Shown: in pieces, positions 35,233 to 43,615 of the stretch
How the letters are laid out: each line of letters begins with the position of its first letter
Numbering within the stretch: the stretch's first letter is position 1
Assembly (NCBI RefSeq): GCF_034627025.1
Contig: NZ_CP141049.1
Location: 62,001-126,000 of the forward strand
DNA from: Microvirga lotononidis
GTDB taxonomy: Bacteria > Pseudomonadota > Alphaproteobacteria > Rhizobiales > Beijerinckiaceae
Reading direction: 5' to 3'
Length of the DNA stretch: 64,000 nt
Position numbers and translations under genes: made by a program
Notes under the pieces: generated by a model
The model's input: the letters and a program-made list of their open reading frames with translations, nothing else
Told to the model about the DNA's origin: nothing
The model's database searches: none

Positions 35233-35397
35233 ATGGGCACACTTCCAAGCTTACCTGCAGCCGCTATTATCATGGGAGGGCCGGTATCGAGTATCCTTGT
35301 GCCGACTGATATGGACACGGCGGACGCTGACATGACCGAGACATTCCAGGGCCGGACCATTGCCGGCCGAGGCGACGCCGAGAGTATCGCCATCTAA
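35233..35397 (+). CDS. Possible small ORF, 54 aa
   Basis: ATG at 35233 is preceded by GGGGAGG at 7 nt, a very good ribosome site. The product begins MGTLPSLPAAAIIMGGPVSS and ends AGRGDAESIAI. Its codon use fits the genome better than a minus-strand frame over the same bases. No family is recognised, and it may be the front part of a frameshifted gene (see 35331-35510). Confidence 0.35.
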   Translation: MGTLPSLPAAAIIMGGPVSSILVPTDMDTADADMTETFQGRTIAGRGDAESIAI

Positions 35398-35510
35398 TCG
35401 AGCATGAGCAGACCTGGCAGCATCAACTGGAGCGCTCGATGGATGGGAGACCGCAGCTTCCCTCGAAGCTTGCAGCGCTGATCACTCAGATCGGCCTCCA
35501 GAAATATTGA
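35331..35510 (+). pseudogene. Degenerate coding fragment overlapping the AbiEii gene end
   Basis: In a second plus-strand frame the bases read EYRHLIEHEQTWQHQLERSM, then DGRPQLPSKLAALITQIGLQ KY and a stop, a strongly protein-like C-terminus with no start codon of its own. It overlaps the 54-aa frame and the stop of the convergent AbiEii gene by 29 bp. A single frameshift joining the two frames would give a protein of about 90 aa. Confidence 0.3.
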
Positions 35511-36432
35511 CAGATTCCTCAGCCAATAGCTGCTCAAGCTGCGTCACCAGCGCGCCACGTTTCTCTGCACTGAGCTTGTCCAGATTATGCTGCCGCCATT
35601 TGACAGCAGGAAGATCCTTGGCTCCATCTACCCCGAGTAGCTCCCATTCGGGTTTGCCTCGCTCAAACGAGAGAAGGAAGCGGCGGTGGGCATCGGGCAT
35701 GCCGCTGACGACAGTTTCAATCATCGTCTCTCTCACCTCAATCAAATCGTTAATGGTTACAGAGGTCACTGTCATGCCATCGAAACCACGACTAAATTCA
35801 TGAGCAATGTCCTTTCGAGGCGGCGCCAAAACCTCTGCCATCGGTCGGTCATGGCTCAGTAGATAGACAATGAAGGCAGTACGCAGTTCCTCCGTGATGC
35901 CTTCGTTCGCCAGCAGATCGCGAACATCGAACAGATCGCGCGGGTGCTGGCGGTCGAACGCGGCCACAAGTTTGCCAGCATAAAGATCAGCGAACGACAC
36001 GACCTGGATTTCGGCGAACCCGAACGTGTCCTCGACGGTCGACGATACCCCCCTGATCTCAGGCTCGTAGACGCAGCCCCGCAAGACGGGCGTCACCTCG
36101 ATTTTAATCTGTGCTCCAGCTGTTTGTACCGTGAGCTTGGTAACGATCCCCTCACCGACATTAACTACTTCATTAACGTGGACGCCTTTCAGGTTCCGCC
36201 TAATGCGGTGGGCAATCCGTTTCATGGCGGCATTGATTGCCGCCAGGGATTCGGGCCGGCCCGCCACCGGCAGATAGGTCAGATCAATATCGACGGACAG
36301 GCGCGGGAGGTCACGAACGAAGAGATTGATTGCAGTCCCGCCCTTCAGGGCAAAGCAGTCTTCCTCTGCGACAAAGGGAATGATCGAAACCAGCAGGGCG
36401 ACCTGACGGCGGTATGGTTCAGCTGGGAGCAT
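35482..36432 (-). CDS. abiEii: AbiEii-type nucleotidyltransferase toxin
   Basis: A 316-aa protein of the AbiEii/AbiGii family. The nucleotidyltransferase signature is present: ALKGGTAINLF (about 28-38) followed by LPRLSVDIDLTYL, which has the DxD metal ligands, then KIEVTPVLRG. In the AbiE type IV toxin-antitoxin system this enzyme modifies nucleotides or tRNA to stop growth. I start at the ATG at 36432, which overlaps the antitoxin gene by 14 bp. A possible earlier start at 36516 lies well inside that gene. Confidence 0.85.
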   Translation of the reverse strand: MLPAEPYRRQVALLVSIIPFVAEEDCFALKGGTAINLFVRDLPRLSVDIDLTYLPVAGRPESLAAINAAMKRIAHRIRRNLKGVHVNEVVNVGEGIVTKLTVQTAGAQIKIEVTPVLRGCVYEPEIRGVSSTVEDTFGFAEIQVVSFADLYAGKLVAAFDRQHPRDLFDVRDLLANEGITEELRTAFIVYLLSHDRPMAEVLAPPRKDIAHEFSRGFDGMTVTSVTINDLIEVRETMIETVVSGMPDAHRRFLLSFERGKPEWELLGVDGAKDLPAVKWRQHNLDKLSAEKRGALVTQLEQLLAEESVNISGGRSE

Positions 36433-37270
36433 AAAGATCGTCCGGTACGGTGATTTGGTAAACGGGATCGAGCTTGCCGCCCTTGACGAGCATGCGCTTG
36501 CCAGTTCCGAGATCAACCTTAGAGCGGTCGATGTGCTTCAGCCAGGCATGCTGATGGCGGTCGGCGAAGAAGAAGAACAGGCGCTTCACTTTGATGCTGC
36601 GGCAGTCGGTGAGCAGCGTTTCAAGGCGCCGGGGGCTCAAGGTACGCAGCCCCTCCACCAGCATGTCGACCTGATGGAAGCTCTCATCCTTGGGCAACTC
36701 GTCCAGAAGCTCGAACAAGGCCCGCTCTGGCGTCGATAACGTTAAGGGCCAATTCCATTGCCCCCAAGGCAGCCGGTTCAGGGTGCCATGCAGGCTTTCA
36801 TTGCCGGAATCGACATTGGTTTCGACATCCGAGTCGCGGCTGGTGAGCCCTTTCGTCACCGGGTCGGACTTGAACAGAGTCTGTGTCTTGTGGAACCGGA
36901 AGGTTTCTTTCAGAGGAAGCTTGTTCAGCCACCCAGGCGGCGGTTCGCGCCCGTATAGGTGTATCGTCCGCAGACCCTCGGCAGAAACATAATGACTGAA
37001 GCCCTGTAAATCGAGTGCGGTGCGGCCGCCGACGATGAGGGGCTGTTGCAGAAGGACTTGCAGCGATATGACCACCTGCTGCCAGGAAAGGTTGCCCCAA
37101 GGCCGCTTGTAGGTGCCCCTGGCAGGCTGCTCGAGCCAGCCGGCCGAAACATACTGGCTGCGAAGGCTGCTGGAATAACCGTGGCGTTCCATCCAAGCGG
37201 CGTCGACCAACAGCCCCTCGGGCAAAGTTTTATCCAGCCGGTTTAACTTCCCTTGCTTTTGCTGAGTCAT
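36419..37270 (-). CDS. abiEi: AbiEi-type antitoxin
   Basis: A 283-aa protein with an N-terminal winged helix (LLVDAAWMERHGYSSSLRSQ, then YVSAGWLEQPARGTYKRP) and the AbiEi C-terminal region (GGRTALDLQGFSHYV, then STPERALFELLDELP). AbiEi neutralises AbiEii and represses the pair's own promoter. I use the ATG at 37270. The upstream interval to 37442 is AT-rich and contains small inverted repeats such as CTAAGCAAATTAG, suitable for autoregulation. Confidence 0.82.
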   Translation of the reverse strand: MTQQKQGKLNRLDKTLPEGLLVDAAWMERHGYSSSLRSQYVSAGWLEQPARGTYKRPWGNLSWQQVVISLQVLLQQPLIVGGRTALDLQGFSHYVSAEGLRTIHLYGREPPPGWLNKLPLKETFRFHKTQTLFKSDPVTKGLTSRDSDVETNVDSGNESLHGTLNRLPWGQWNWPLTLSTPERALFELLDELPKDESFHQVDMLVEGLRTLSPRRLETLLTDCRSIKVKRLFFFFADRHQHAWLKHIDRSKVDLGTGKRMLVKGGKLDPVYQITVPDDLYAPS

Positions 37271-37442
37271 ACTAAGCAAATTAGCATAAATTCAAACCAA
37301 GCCGCAAGTTCGTATTTGTTATAATTTCCTAAGTCAGACTGTGGAAACTAGACGCTCTTTAAACCAGGATGATCGTTGCCAACCGCTATTATAAGTGAGC
37401 GGTGTTTGGCGTGTATGTGATTTTATATCATATACTTGGCCA

Positions 37443-38900
37443 TTACGAGCATCGGTCGAATGAGGTTGGGACAATGGTCGAAGTGCCTACGATCGATCGA
37501 TCAATTAATCTCTGACCAGTAACTCGAAGCGAGATTTTTGAAGCGAGGTCACGTCCATTTAAATGGCACAGGGCATGTCCGGACCAATCTGTGTTGGATC
37601 GAACGAACCGCTCCTGCAACTCGCATATCATTGATCCTACCACCACACCTTTGGCTGAAACGACCATCTTTTGTGGATTCATCTCTGCAGAGCAGGAGGT
37701 GCCCACAACTGACCATTCACCAAATGGCGTATCACTGGCCGGTGTTGGACGTGCTTGACGTAGAGAAGCCTCGACGCTGCTATCCCATACATCATCGTCT
37801 GAAAGCCCATTTGCAGCTTTAAAGTCTTGTAGAGCCGAGCGGGAAACGAGTCCCCAGATCCCCTCTGGCTGATACCGATAGTAGCCTAGCTCTGATAGTC
37901 TTGCCTGAATCAGGTTTGCATCAGACGGATTGAGAGGGTGCAGCGCCATTCCTATGGCAGGCGCGAAAGGGCGGTACAACCCTTCTGTCTCAGTTGCTGG
38001 ATCTGGTGAGACGTACCACTGTGCTGCTGCCGCGGACATACTATCGAAGAGCGCCATTTGGCTCGGAAGGTCCCATTCATCAGTGCGGGGGAGGCCATTG
38101 GCTACTTTGAAATCACGCAGTGCAATACGTGATCGAGGCCCCCAAACCCCGTCGATTACCGACGTTTTCAGGAACCCACGCTCCTTTAGTCGAAGCTGAA
38201 CTTCCACTGCAACTTCGAGCCGGGCCAGATCTCGTAGGGTCTCTGCAGAGCTCGTTGGTCTAACGGTGAGCATCAATGGAGAATTAGATGGGAGGGGCGA
38301 TGATGGCTGCATCTTGGCACCATCTCCTACCGCTGGAGTTCCTTGCACAGGAGCGGGCGGCCGGGAAGTTGCTATAGCAGGGTTATCGAGCGGAGATGCT
38401 TGAGGCGGTCGCCCCTCTCGATTCTGCGGTCCACTGGATTGTCCAGTAGCACGTCTAACAGCGGCCGATTCTCGCTCAACGCATGACTTCCAGAGTTGAG
38501 GACCATGGCTTCTAGGGCAAGTCTGATCAATCCATTGACGCGCCTCGGCAGACAAATCGGAGATGTTTGGCAGAGATGAAGAGAGAGCTGCCACTTGCCG
38601 TTCGGCACAGCTTCTCCAGAGCTGAGGTCCATGGCTGACAGGACAGGTTTGCATCACCCATTTTTGCATTTCCGGCGCCAATGCACTTACTGCAGGCCAT
38701 CCTGGCGCGCGGAGGGCGACAATCTGCCGATTGACGCAGGACATCCATAACGAGGGTCCGTGGGAGCGGGGACAGGTCTGCTCAACCCAGCTCCGGTTGT
38801 CCGGATCCAGCGCCGACAAGTCGTCTGCAGTGGTTTGTGCTCTGGCCTGCCCACCGAACGACACGAGGGTGAGGATTAGAAGCAGGCGAACGGATTTCAT
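37443..38900 (-). CDS. Exported protein with three Cys/Trp repeats and two peptidoglycan-binding-like modules
   Basis: 485 aa with a signal peptide (MKSVRLLLILTLVSFGGQAR, cleavage near AQA). Three repeats follow at about 28-63, 72-107 and 113-148: SWVEQTCPRSHGPSLWMSC, KWVMQTCPVSHGPQLWRSC and QWIDQTCPRSHGPQLWKSC. A Pro/Ser linker leads to two PG_binding_1-like units near 250-285 (GVWGPRSRIALRDFKVANGL) and 335-370 (GIWGLVSRSALQDFKAANGL), then a Cys-containing beta-rich tail. It starts 64 bp after hxsA on the same strand and is likely co-transcribed. The function is unknown. Confidence 0.75.
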   Translation of the reverse strand: MKSVRLLLILTLVSFGGQARAQTTADDLSALDPDNRSWVEQTCPRSHGPSLWMSCVNRQIVALRAPGWPAVSALAPEMQKWVMQTCPVSHGPQLWRSCAERQVAALSSSLPNISDLSAEARQWIDQTCPRSHGPQLWKSCVERESAAVRRATGQSSGPQNREGRPPQASPLDNPAIATSRPPAPVQGTPAVGDGAKMQPSSPLPSNSPLMLTVRPTSSAETLRDLARLEVAVEVQLRLKERGFLKTSVIDGVWGPRSRIALRDFKVANGLPRTDEWDLPSQMALFDSMSAAAAQWYVSPDPATETEGLYRPFAPAIGMALHPLNPSDANLIQARLSELGYYRYQPEGIWGLVSRSALQDFKAANGLSDDDVWDSSVEASLRQARPTPASDTPFGEWSVVGTSCSAEMNPQKMVVSAKGVVVGSMICELQERFVRSNTDWSGHALCHLNGRDLASKISLRVTGQRLIDRSIVGTSTIVPTSFDRCS

Positions 38901-38964
38901 AAGTTCTGCGTCTCTTAGGGACTCTGACATGTTCGCCAGAGTGAATGACACTGGTTTCCCGGTT

Positions 38965-39759
38965 TCAGTAAACGATTCCGAGCCGCGCCAGCGTCTCGTT
39001 GTCCATGTAACCCGTCGCCCGAAGCTGTTGCGCAACTTGAAAAGCTCGGATGGCTGATTGCGTGTCAGCAGATAGCCGGCCGTCGATCGGGCCATAGTAA
39101 TAGCCGCGCGCGCGCAACTCGACTTGGACACGCATCACCATCACTTCTGCCGCTACAGGTCGCGAAGCGACCGTTCCGGGAGGAGTAGCATTGCTGTTGC
39201 CGGGAGCAGGCTGGGACGGAGCCACGCCACTGATAGGCGGGGCCAATGGACGGATCGCGGACCCAGCTCCACCCCCTGGGCTCGGTGGCGGCTTGGGAAT
39301 GTATAGCCCAGGCACTGTAGTCGTCTGGCCTGCTCCGGAGGAACTGACCGACGGTGCAGACCCTCCGCTCGCGGGAGGCGCACTATACGGGTTTGAAGCC
39401 GGAGGGGAGTAGACCGGCGGTGGGCTGTAGGTTGGCGCAGGCGGCGGACTATAGGTAGGCGGAGGTGAGTAGCTGTAGCCTCCTCCGGAGCCCGAATAGT
39501 GGCTGCTGTGGCTGCTATGGCTTGAGTGACTGCGATGGCTCGAATGGCTGCGATGGCCAGCGTAGAGTTGCCGGCCATCAATATAGTTTGGGCGCTCGAA
39601 TGTGAGTGGGCGCCCTTGGGAACCTGGGTCTGATCCCGCAACCCCCTCCGGCAATGCCGTCAATGCCGCGTCCGCTGGTGACCAGACCGTTGCAACTGCC
39701 GTCGCCGGCATTGCCCACGCAAGAACGTTCTTGATGAATGCAGTCCAATTGCGCTTCAT
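38965..39759 (-). CDS. hxsA: His-Xaa-Ser repeat protein HxsA
   Basis: A 264-aa exported protein, the presumed substrate of the Hxs radical SAM enzymes. A signal peptide covers residues 1-31. Seven HXS tripeptides run without a break at 69-89 (HRS, HSS, HRS, HSS, HSS, HSS, HYS). They are followed by a Pro/Tyr/Ser-rich stretch (about 95-195) and a C-terminal peptidoglycan-binding-like domain (VQVELRARGYYYGPIDGRLS, then TQSAIRAFQVAQQL). It overlaps the hxsC stop by 4 bp (ATGA). Confidence 0.92.
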   Translation of the reverse strand: MKRNWTAFIKNVLAWAMPATAVATVWSPADAALTALPEGVAGSDPGSQGRPLTFERPNYIDGRQLYAGHRSHSSHRSHSSHSSHSSHYSGSGGGYSYSPPPTYSPPPAPTYSPPPVYSPPASNPYSAPPASGGSAPSVSSSGAGQTTTVPGLYIPKPPPSPGGGAGSAIRPLAPPISGVAPSQPAPGNSNATPPGTVASRPVAAEVMVMRVQVELRARGYYYGPIDGRLSADTQSAIRAFQVAQQLRATGYMDNETLARLGIVY

Positions 39760-40931
39760 GCGATTGCCTTAGATTCGATGGCCTGGATGCCCTTGCTGCG
39801 CCAGCCATCGCCAGCAGAACGAAAGAACCCGCAGCAGGCCCCCCGCAACGTGCAACTTTGACACTCCGGGGCGAAAACATTCTTCCAATCAGAGATGCTC
39901 TGACGGGCAAAGGGACGCGCCTGATCCGGGAGCAGGCAGAGAGGGATATTGTAGATCGACACGGCCATTCCCCGGCGCCACAAGTATGCTGAGACCTGGC
40001 TTAACGTGTTGGCATACTCGAGCGGGTCGATCCAGAGTACGTCGCGATTAGAGCGAGCATATCCCATAGGTTCAAGACCCATGAAAGCCACATGTTCGGC
40101 AAACGGTAGGTTCCGGTACAAATACTCGGCCAGTTCTTGAAGCCGGTAGGTCGTCTGACGATGCAGAACACAGCGGACCTCGATCCGATGGCCGCGCTCC
40201 GCAAGGTTGTGGAGGCCGTTCACCGTTTCGTCGAAGGCACCATCGGCTTGAACAACATAATCGTGGTCGGTTGCATTGTCGGCATACACCGGGACTGCCC
40301 ATACGACCTGACCAGCTGATTGATCAAACAAACGGACGAAGGCGCGATCCGCGAAGAGCCGTCCGTTGGTGAGTATGTGCAGAACCGTGTTTGGCAGAAA
40401 TTGCTTCGCCGCTCTTAGAACTTTGGCAAGACCTTCGCCAAGGAGGCACGGCTCCCCGCCCGTAATCCCGAGAACAGGCAGGTCACGATCGATCAGCTGA
40501 AGCAGGTCGATCATCTCGCCAATCCGCCAGCTGTCATCTTCCTCTCGGGGCGGCTGGCTGCACATAAGGCATCGGCTGTTGCACCGTTCTGTTGCGAACA
40601 GTGTGTTGGCGTTCGCACCGCGGCGGTAGAGAACGTTCACTTGTCCAGTTGGATGGACCCGTACCACATCCCCCGGAGCGACAACTGCAGGCATCGTGAG
40701 CGAGTGAAGCGTTGGAAGCGGTGATGCAAGGCTGTCGCCTGCGCCAAGAACGGCGCCGGCTCCAATCGCCACCAGCGCATTGTGGTCAACTCCATCGAGG
40801 TCACGCAGATCGATCATTACCTGCGGGAGTGGGAAATCTTGGCGGAGTGCCTCGGCTAAGGAGAGCACCTTATACAGAGCCGAAGCCCCTTGGCCGGAGA
40901 CCGTGCCTCTCGTGTGAAGGGGAAGGGCCAT
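39756..40931 (-). CDS. hxsC: His-Xaa-Ser system radical SAM maturase HxsC
   Basis: A 391-aa radical SAM enzyme. The [4Fe-4S]-SAM motif is C117-x3-C121-x2-C124 (ERCNSRCLMCSQPP), with GITGGEPCLLGEG as the SAM-binding GGE motif. Extra cysteines near the C-terminus (CQSCTLRGACCGFF) suggest a second cluster. I start at the ATG at 40931, just after hxsB; an ATG at 40967 would overlap hxsB by 32 bp. It presumably works with HxsB and HxsD on HxsA; the chemistry is not readable from sequence. Confidence 0.92.
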   Translation of the reverse strand: MALPLHTRGTVSGQGASALYKVLSLAEALRQDFPLPQVMIDLRDLDGVDHNALVAIGAGAVLGAGDSLASPLPTLHSLTMPAVVAPGDVVRVHPTGQVNVLYRRGANANTLFATERCNSRCLMCSQPPREEDDSWRIGEMIDLLQLIDRDLPVLGITGGEPCLLGEGLAKVLRAAKQFLPNTVLHILTNGRLFADRAFVRLFDQSAGQVVWAVPVYADNATDHDYVVQADGAFDETVNGLHNLAERGHRIEVRCVLHRQTTYRLQELAEYLYRNLPFAEHVAFMGLEPMGYARSNRDVLWIDPLEYANTLSQVSAYLWRRGMAVSIYNIPLCLLPDQARPFARQSISDWKNVFAPECQSCTLRGACCGFFRSAGDGWRSKGIQAIESKAIA

Positions 40932-40935
40932 GACA

Positions 40936-42414
40936 CTATGTTGCCTTGGCTGTGGAGAGGGCGCCATGAACCCAATCGTCAAAAATCCGGAGCGTGTCGG
41001 GGGCGCCTTCGGCAAGATGGCCGAAGAGGATTTTGAAGAGGCCCATGTGCCGCTGGCAGTGTTCACTCTCGGCTCGATGTCCGACAGGATCTCCGTGGCG
41101 GGAGAGCGAACCTGCCGGATCAGGACCACAGTACGGCACGAATGCACAATCGGAACAGCCAGGTAGCGTCTCGGCAAGACCGGACGCTGCAAGGAGCTCC
41201 ATCGCGGGAGACCGCATGAGCGTTTGGTAGCTATCAGTCACTGATCCGAGGCGCAGGCTGTTGTTGCCAACCTCTTTAAGCATGCGCCCCTCGTCGGATG
41301 CGTACACGCCGCCGTCGTAATTATATACTAGTGTTCCGAAGCCGCTGCCGACTGGAGAGCGCAGATCTACATAGGTCGTTGGGAATGGTGTCAGGATGCT
41401 AGAGAGCAAAATCTTGGCGTACGCCTCCTCAATGAGGTACCCGTGCCTGTTTATCTCCAGGACGTAGCCTAGCGCGGCCTTATAGAATCCCAGGTAATCC
41501 TGAACTGTGTACCCGAGCCGCCGCTCTGACTTCTTTGCAAATCCGTAGGGGCTGAGGGGCCGCAGGAAGATTGATCGGAAACCGAGCCGCACATACTCAT
41601 CAACGATCTCCCTCGGCCGTTCCAGGCTGCGGCGGGTGAGGGTGGTGATTGCAGATAGACTTTCGTCTCCAAGAACCTGACGTGCGCGCTGAAGGCCCTG
41701 GACCGTCAATGCGTGGGCGTCTCCGTTTGGGAGCGGCCGGTTTGCATTATGAAGGTCTGTGGGACCATCCAGGGAGGTCGAAACCTGGAAGTCATGGATG
41801 CGCATGAACTCCAGAACTTCATCCGTCAGGTGATGCAGTGTGGACGTGATCGAGAATACGATCTGGCGCCGCTCTTGGACATTTCGGGCTTGGATGAGTT
41901 CGACAATGTGGCGAATGACAGGGAAGGCGAGAAGCGGCTCTCCGCCTTGGAATTCGACGGTAAGATGTTGGGAGGGGCTATCGAAAAGGCGGTCCACGGC
42001 TGCTGTGGCAGTCTCGAAAGACATGTCATAGCGGCCGCTCGAGTGCAATCGGCGCGAAACTTGGCAGTAGTGGCAGCCATGATCGCAACCAAGCGTCACG
42101 ACAAAGATGTGCAGAGACGGGCCGCCACGAAGAAAGGACTTCCTCGTGCGCAGTTTCGTTGCCAGAAGGCGAACAGCCGTTTCTGGAGAGGCCTTGTAGA
42201 GAAGGTGCTTCGCCTCAAGACTTCTCAGAATGCCAGTGTCGCCAAGTGGCTCTCGGCGAGCGAACGTTGAGAATGTACTGGAATCGAGGACGTGGAAATC
42301 TCCAGCCTCCGAGGTCACAAGAATCTTTCCGGTATCAAGACGGGTGAACCTGAAGGGGAGGTGGCCATAGTTCCCTGGTGGAGAAGCTGCTTGTATAGGG
42401 CGATGCTCGCTCAT
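40936..42414 (-). CDS. hxsB: His-Xaa-Ser system radical SAM maturase HxsB
   Basis: A 492-aa SPASM-type radical SAM enzyme. The cluster motif is C110-x3-C114-x2-C117 (TLGCDHGCHYCQVS), with EFQGGEPLLAFP as the GGE motif. The C-terminal domain has CSDCAFVPYCGPDP and later SEHCQRHM, typical auxiliary-cluster ligands. The N-terminal 100 residues match the HxsB family opening (LPFRFTRLDTGKILVTSEAG). The start codon overlaps the hxsD stop (TGATG). Confidence 0.93.
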   Translation of the reverse strand: MSEHRPIQAASPPGNYGHLPFRFTRLDTGKILVTSEAGDFHVLDSSTFSTFARREPLGDTGILRSLEAKHLLYKASPETAVRLLATKLRTRKSFLRGGPSLHIFVVTLGCDHGCHYCQVSRRLHSSGRYDMSFETATAAVDRLFDSPSQHLTVEFQGGEPLLAFPVIRHIVELIQARNVQERRQIVFSITSTLHHLTDEVLEFMRIHDFQVSTSLDGPTDLHNANRPLPNGDAHALTVQGLQRARQVLGDESLSAITTLTRRSLERPREIVDEYVRLGFRSIFLRPLSPYGFAKKSERRLGYTVQDYLGFYKAALGYVLEINRHGYLIEEAYAKILLSSILTPFPTTYVDLRSPVGSGFGTLVYNYDGGVYASDEGRMLKEVGNNSLRLGSVTDSYQTLMRSPAMELLAASGLAETLPGCSDCAFVPYCGPDPAGSLSRHGDPVGHRAESEHCQRHMGLFKILFGHLAEGAPDTLRIFDDWVHGALSTAKAT

Positions 42415-42734
42415 CAGGGCTTAGTCCCCAAGGTTTCGCTGAACGCCGTTTTCCAGATACGATCACGCAGATCAGTGGTCCGGCTCTCGATATCCACCCG
42501 GAGGCTGAAATCGATCAGTGCCGATCGCAGCCTCGAAGCGAGGCGTGATCCAGATTGGCCATCGCGCGACTTTAGGGTTAGCCGAATGCGACCCTCATCA
42601 GTCGTGACAATATCAATCTCGGCTTCCGGGGAGAGCCAATAGCAGGCTCTCAGAACTGCCTCACGGGGATGGACCTTTGGGTCAACCTCGATGATGTACA
42701 TCTCGGTAATGGGCTCAGAGATAGGAAGGGACAT
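42414..42734 (-). CDS. hxsD: His-Xaa-Ser system protein HxsD
   Basis: A 106-aa protein with the HxsD pattern: YIIEVDPKVHPREAVLRACY, then WLSPEAEIDIVTTDEGRIRL, ending in a helix with RSALIDFSLRVDIESRT. HxsD probably acts as a small partner for the radical SAM pair, perhaps like a peptide-recognition protein; that is inference. The start at 42734 is chosen by family length; an earlier in-frame ATG at 42833 would add 33 unconserved residues. First gene of the hxsDBCA operon. Confidence 0.85.
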   Translation of the reverse strand: MSLPISEPITEMYIIEVDPKVHPREAVLRACYWLSPEAEIDIVTTDEGRIRLTLKSRDGQSGSRLASRLRSALIDFSLRVDIESRTTDLRDRIWKTAFSETLGTKP

Positions 42735-43035
42735 CGGAACGGGAACTACTGCGTCAACCAACGCGGGCGGGAGGAAAGTTGATATAATACGGTAATGCAC
42801 AGTTAGTAAAGTATTGGCGTTCTGATGCGACAATGAGAATTGCCATTTAAATTAGTCCTCATGATACATTCTAGAGAAAGTCACGCGTCCCCTCGGGCAA
42901 GATCCTCTCCGCTTGTATTTTTCGCACAATCAAGTTTACAAGCTTGATATGTGCAGGACTCTAAGCAGCATTATTGCTCGGCGCCTGTGCTCCCCAACCT
43001 AAATGCCCCAGGGGCCGTATCCGATATCGTATCGG
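42735..43035 (-). promoter_or_regulatory. Upstream region of the hxs operon with a 6-bp inverted repeat
   Basis: 301 bp without a gene. It is AT-richer than its surroundings and contains ATCAAG (42929-42934) and CTTGAT (42943-42948), a perfect inverted repeat 8 bp apart. This is a plausible operator or promoter part for hxsDBCA. No -35/-10 pair stands out with confidence. Confidence 0.4.
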
Positions 43036-43335
43036 TCAGCAGCCTATCTTCTTCTTGATAGTCTCAACCTGAGAAAGAGAACGGCACACATTCTCACAAG
43101 GAATGCCGTCATTATCTCCATCGGCGCGGCTATAGCCTCCGCACCACATCTCAACGGCTTCCTCGCAGGTGCTGACTGCTTTACAGCTTCTGCGCTGCGC
43201 CATCAGGATCTCTTTGACGCGTTCAATGCTTGTAGGAGGCGTCCCCAGACCGAGGCTTCCAACAGCTCCTGCGGTTCCGTCGAGGCCAAAAATCATGAAA
43301 CCCGCAAGAACGAGCGTCGAAAGCCTACATCTCAT
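43036..43335 (-). CDS. Exported excalibur-domain protein
   Basis: A 99-aa protein with a signal peptide (MRCRLSTLVLAGFMIFG, cleavage near AGA) and a C-terminal excalibur calcium-binding motif: CEEAVEMWCGGYSRADGDND, then GIPCENVC, with the DxDxDGxxCE core. Excalibur domains are often fused to or encoded beside secreted nucleases, which fits the neighbouring nuclease gene. It starts 22 bp after the 85-aa gene. Confidence 0.75.
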   Translation of the reverse strand: MRCRLSTLVLAGFMIFGLDGTAGAVGSLGLGTPPTSIERVKEILMAQRRSCKAVSTCEEAVEMWCGGYSRADGDNDGIPCENVCRSLSQVETIKKKIGC

Positions 43336-43357
43336 CTGTGCCCCACTTTAGTTCGAT

Positions 43358-43615
43358 CTATGCAAACGGGTTCTTGACCTGCTGAGGTGCCTCAGCTGGG
43401 CCGCTCTCATCGGGCAGTTCCTTGTCTTGCCCTAGCGTCTTCACGATAGCATCGACAACCGACTTCAATGCCTTGGCTTTCTCGAGCCCAGCCTTATCGC
43501 GAGTTACATCCACGGAGCCATACAAGGCGACTTTGTCAGTGCCATTCTCAACAGTGAAATCGCCAATGTTTAGCGACGCACTATCGTCAGCAAAGGGCTG
43601 GAACTTCTTGGTCAT
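43358..43615 (-). CDS. Small hypothetical protein between nuclease and excalibur genes
   Basis: An 85-aa protein (MTKKFQPFADDSASLNIGDF, then TVENGTDKVALYGSVDVTRD) with a Pro/Glu-rich end. The start codon overlaps the nuclease stop (ATGA), so it is translationally coupled to it. It could be a cytoplasmic partner or inhibitor of the nuclease; no evidence beyond position. Confidence 0.6.
   Translation of the reverse strand: MTKKFQPFADDSASLNIGDFTVENGTDKVALYGSVDVTRDKAGLEKAKALKSVVDAIVKTLGQDKELPDESGPAEAPQQVKNPFA

Noticed and set aside
35085..35393. 102-codon minus-strand frame upstream of the AbrB-like protein
   Set aside because: It uses many ATA codons, unlike the genome, and the plus strand over the same bases has a better ribosome site and codon use. 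Left undecided but not annotated.
38400..38900. Repeated Cys/Trp units considered as a CRISPR-like or DNA-level repeat
   Set aside because: The similarity is at protein level with synonymous differences. Spacing and lack of spacers exclude CRISPR. No CRISPR array was seen anywhere in the window.
40936..40967. Earlier start for hxsC at 40967 overlapping hxsB by 32 bp
   Set aside because: The ATG at 40931 fits the usual HxsC N-terminus better; the 12 extra residues do not look conserved. The choice is not proven.
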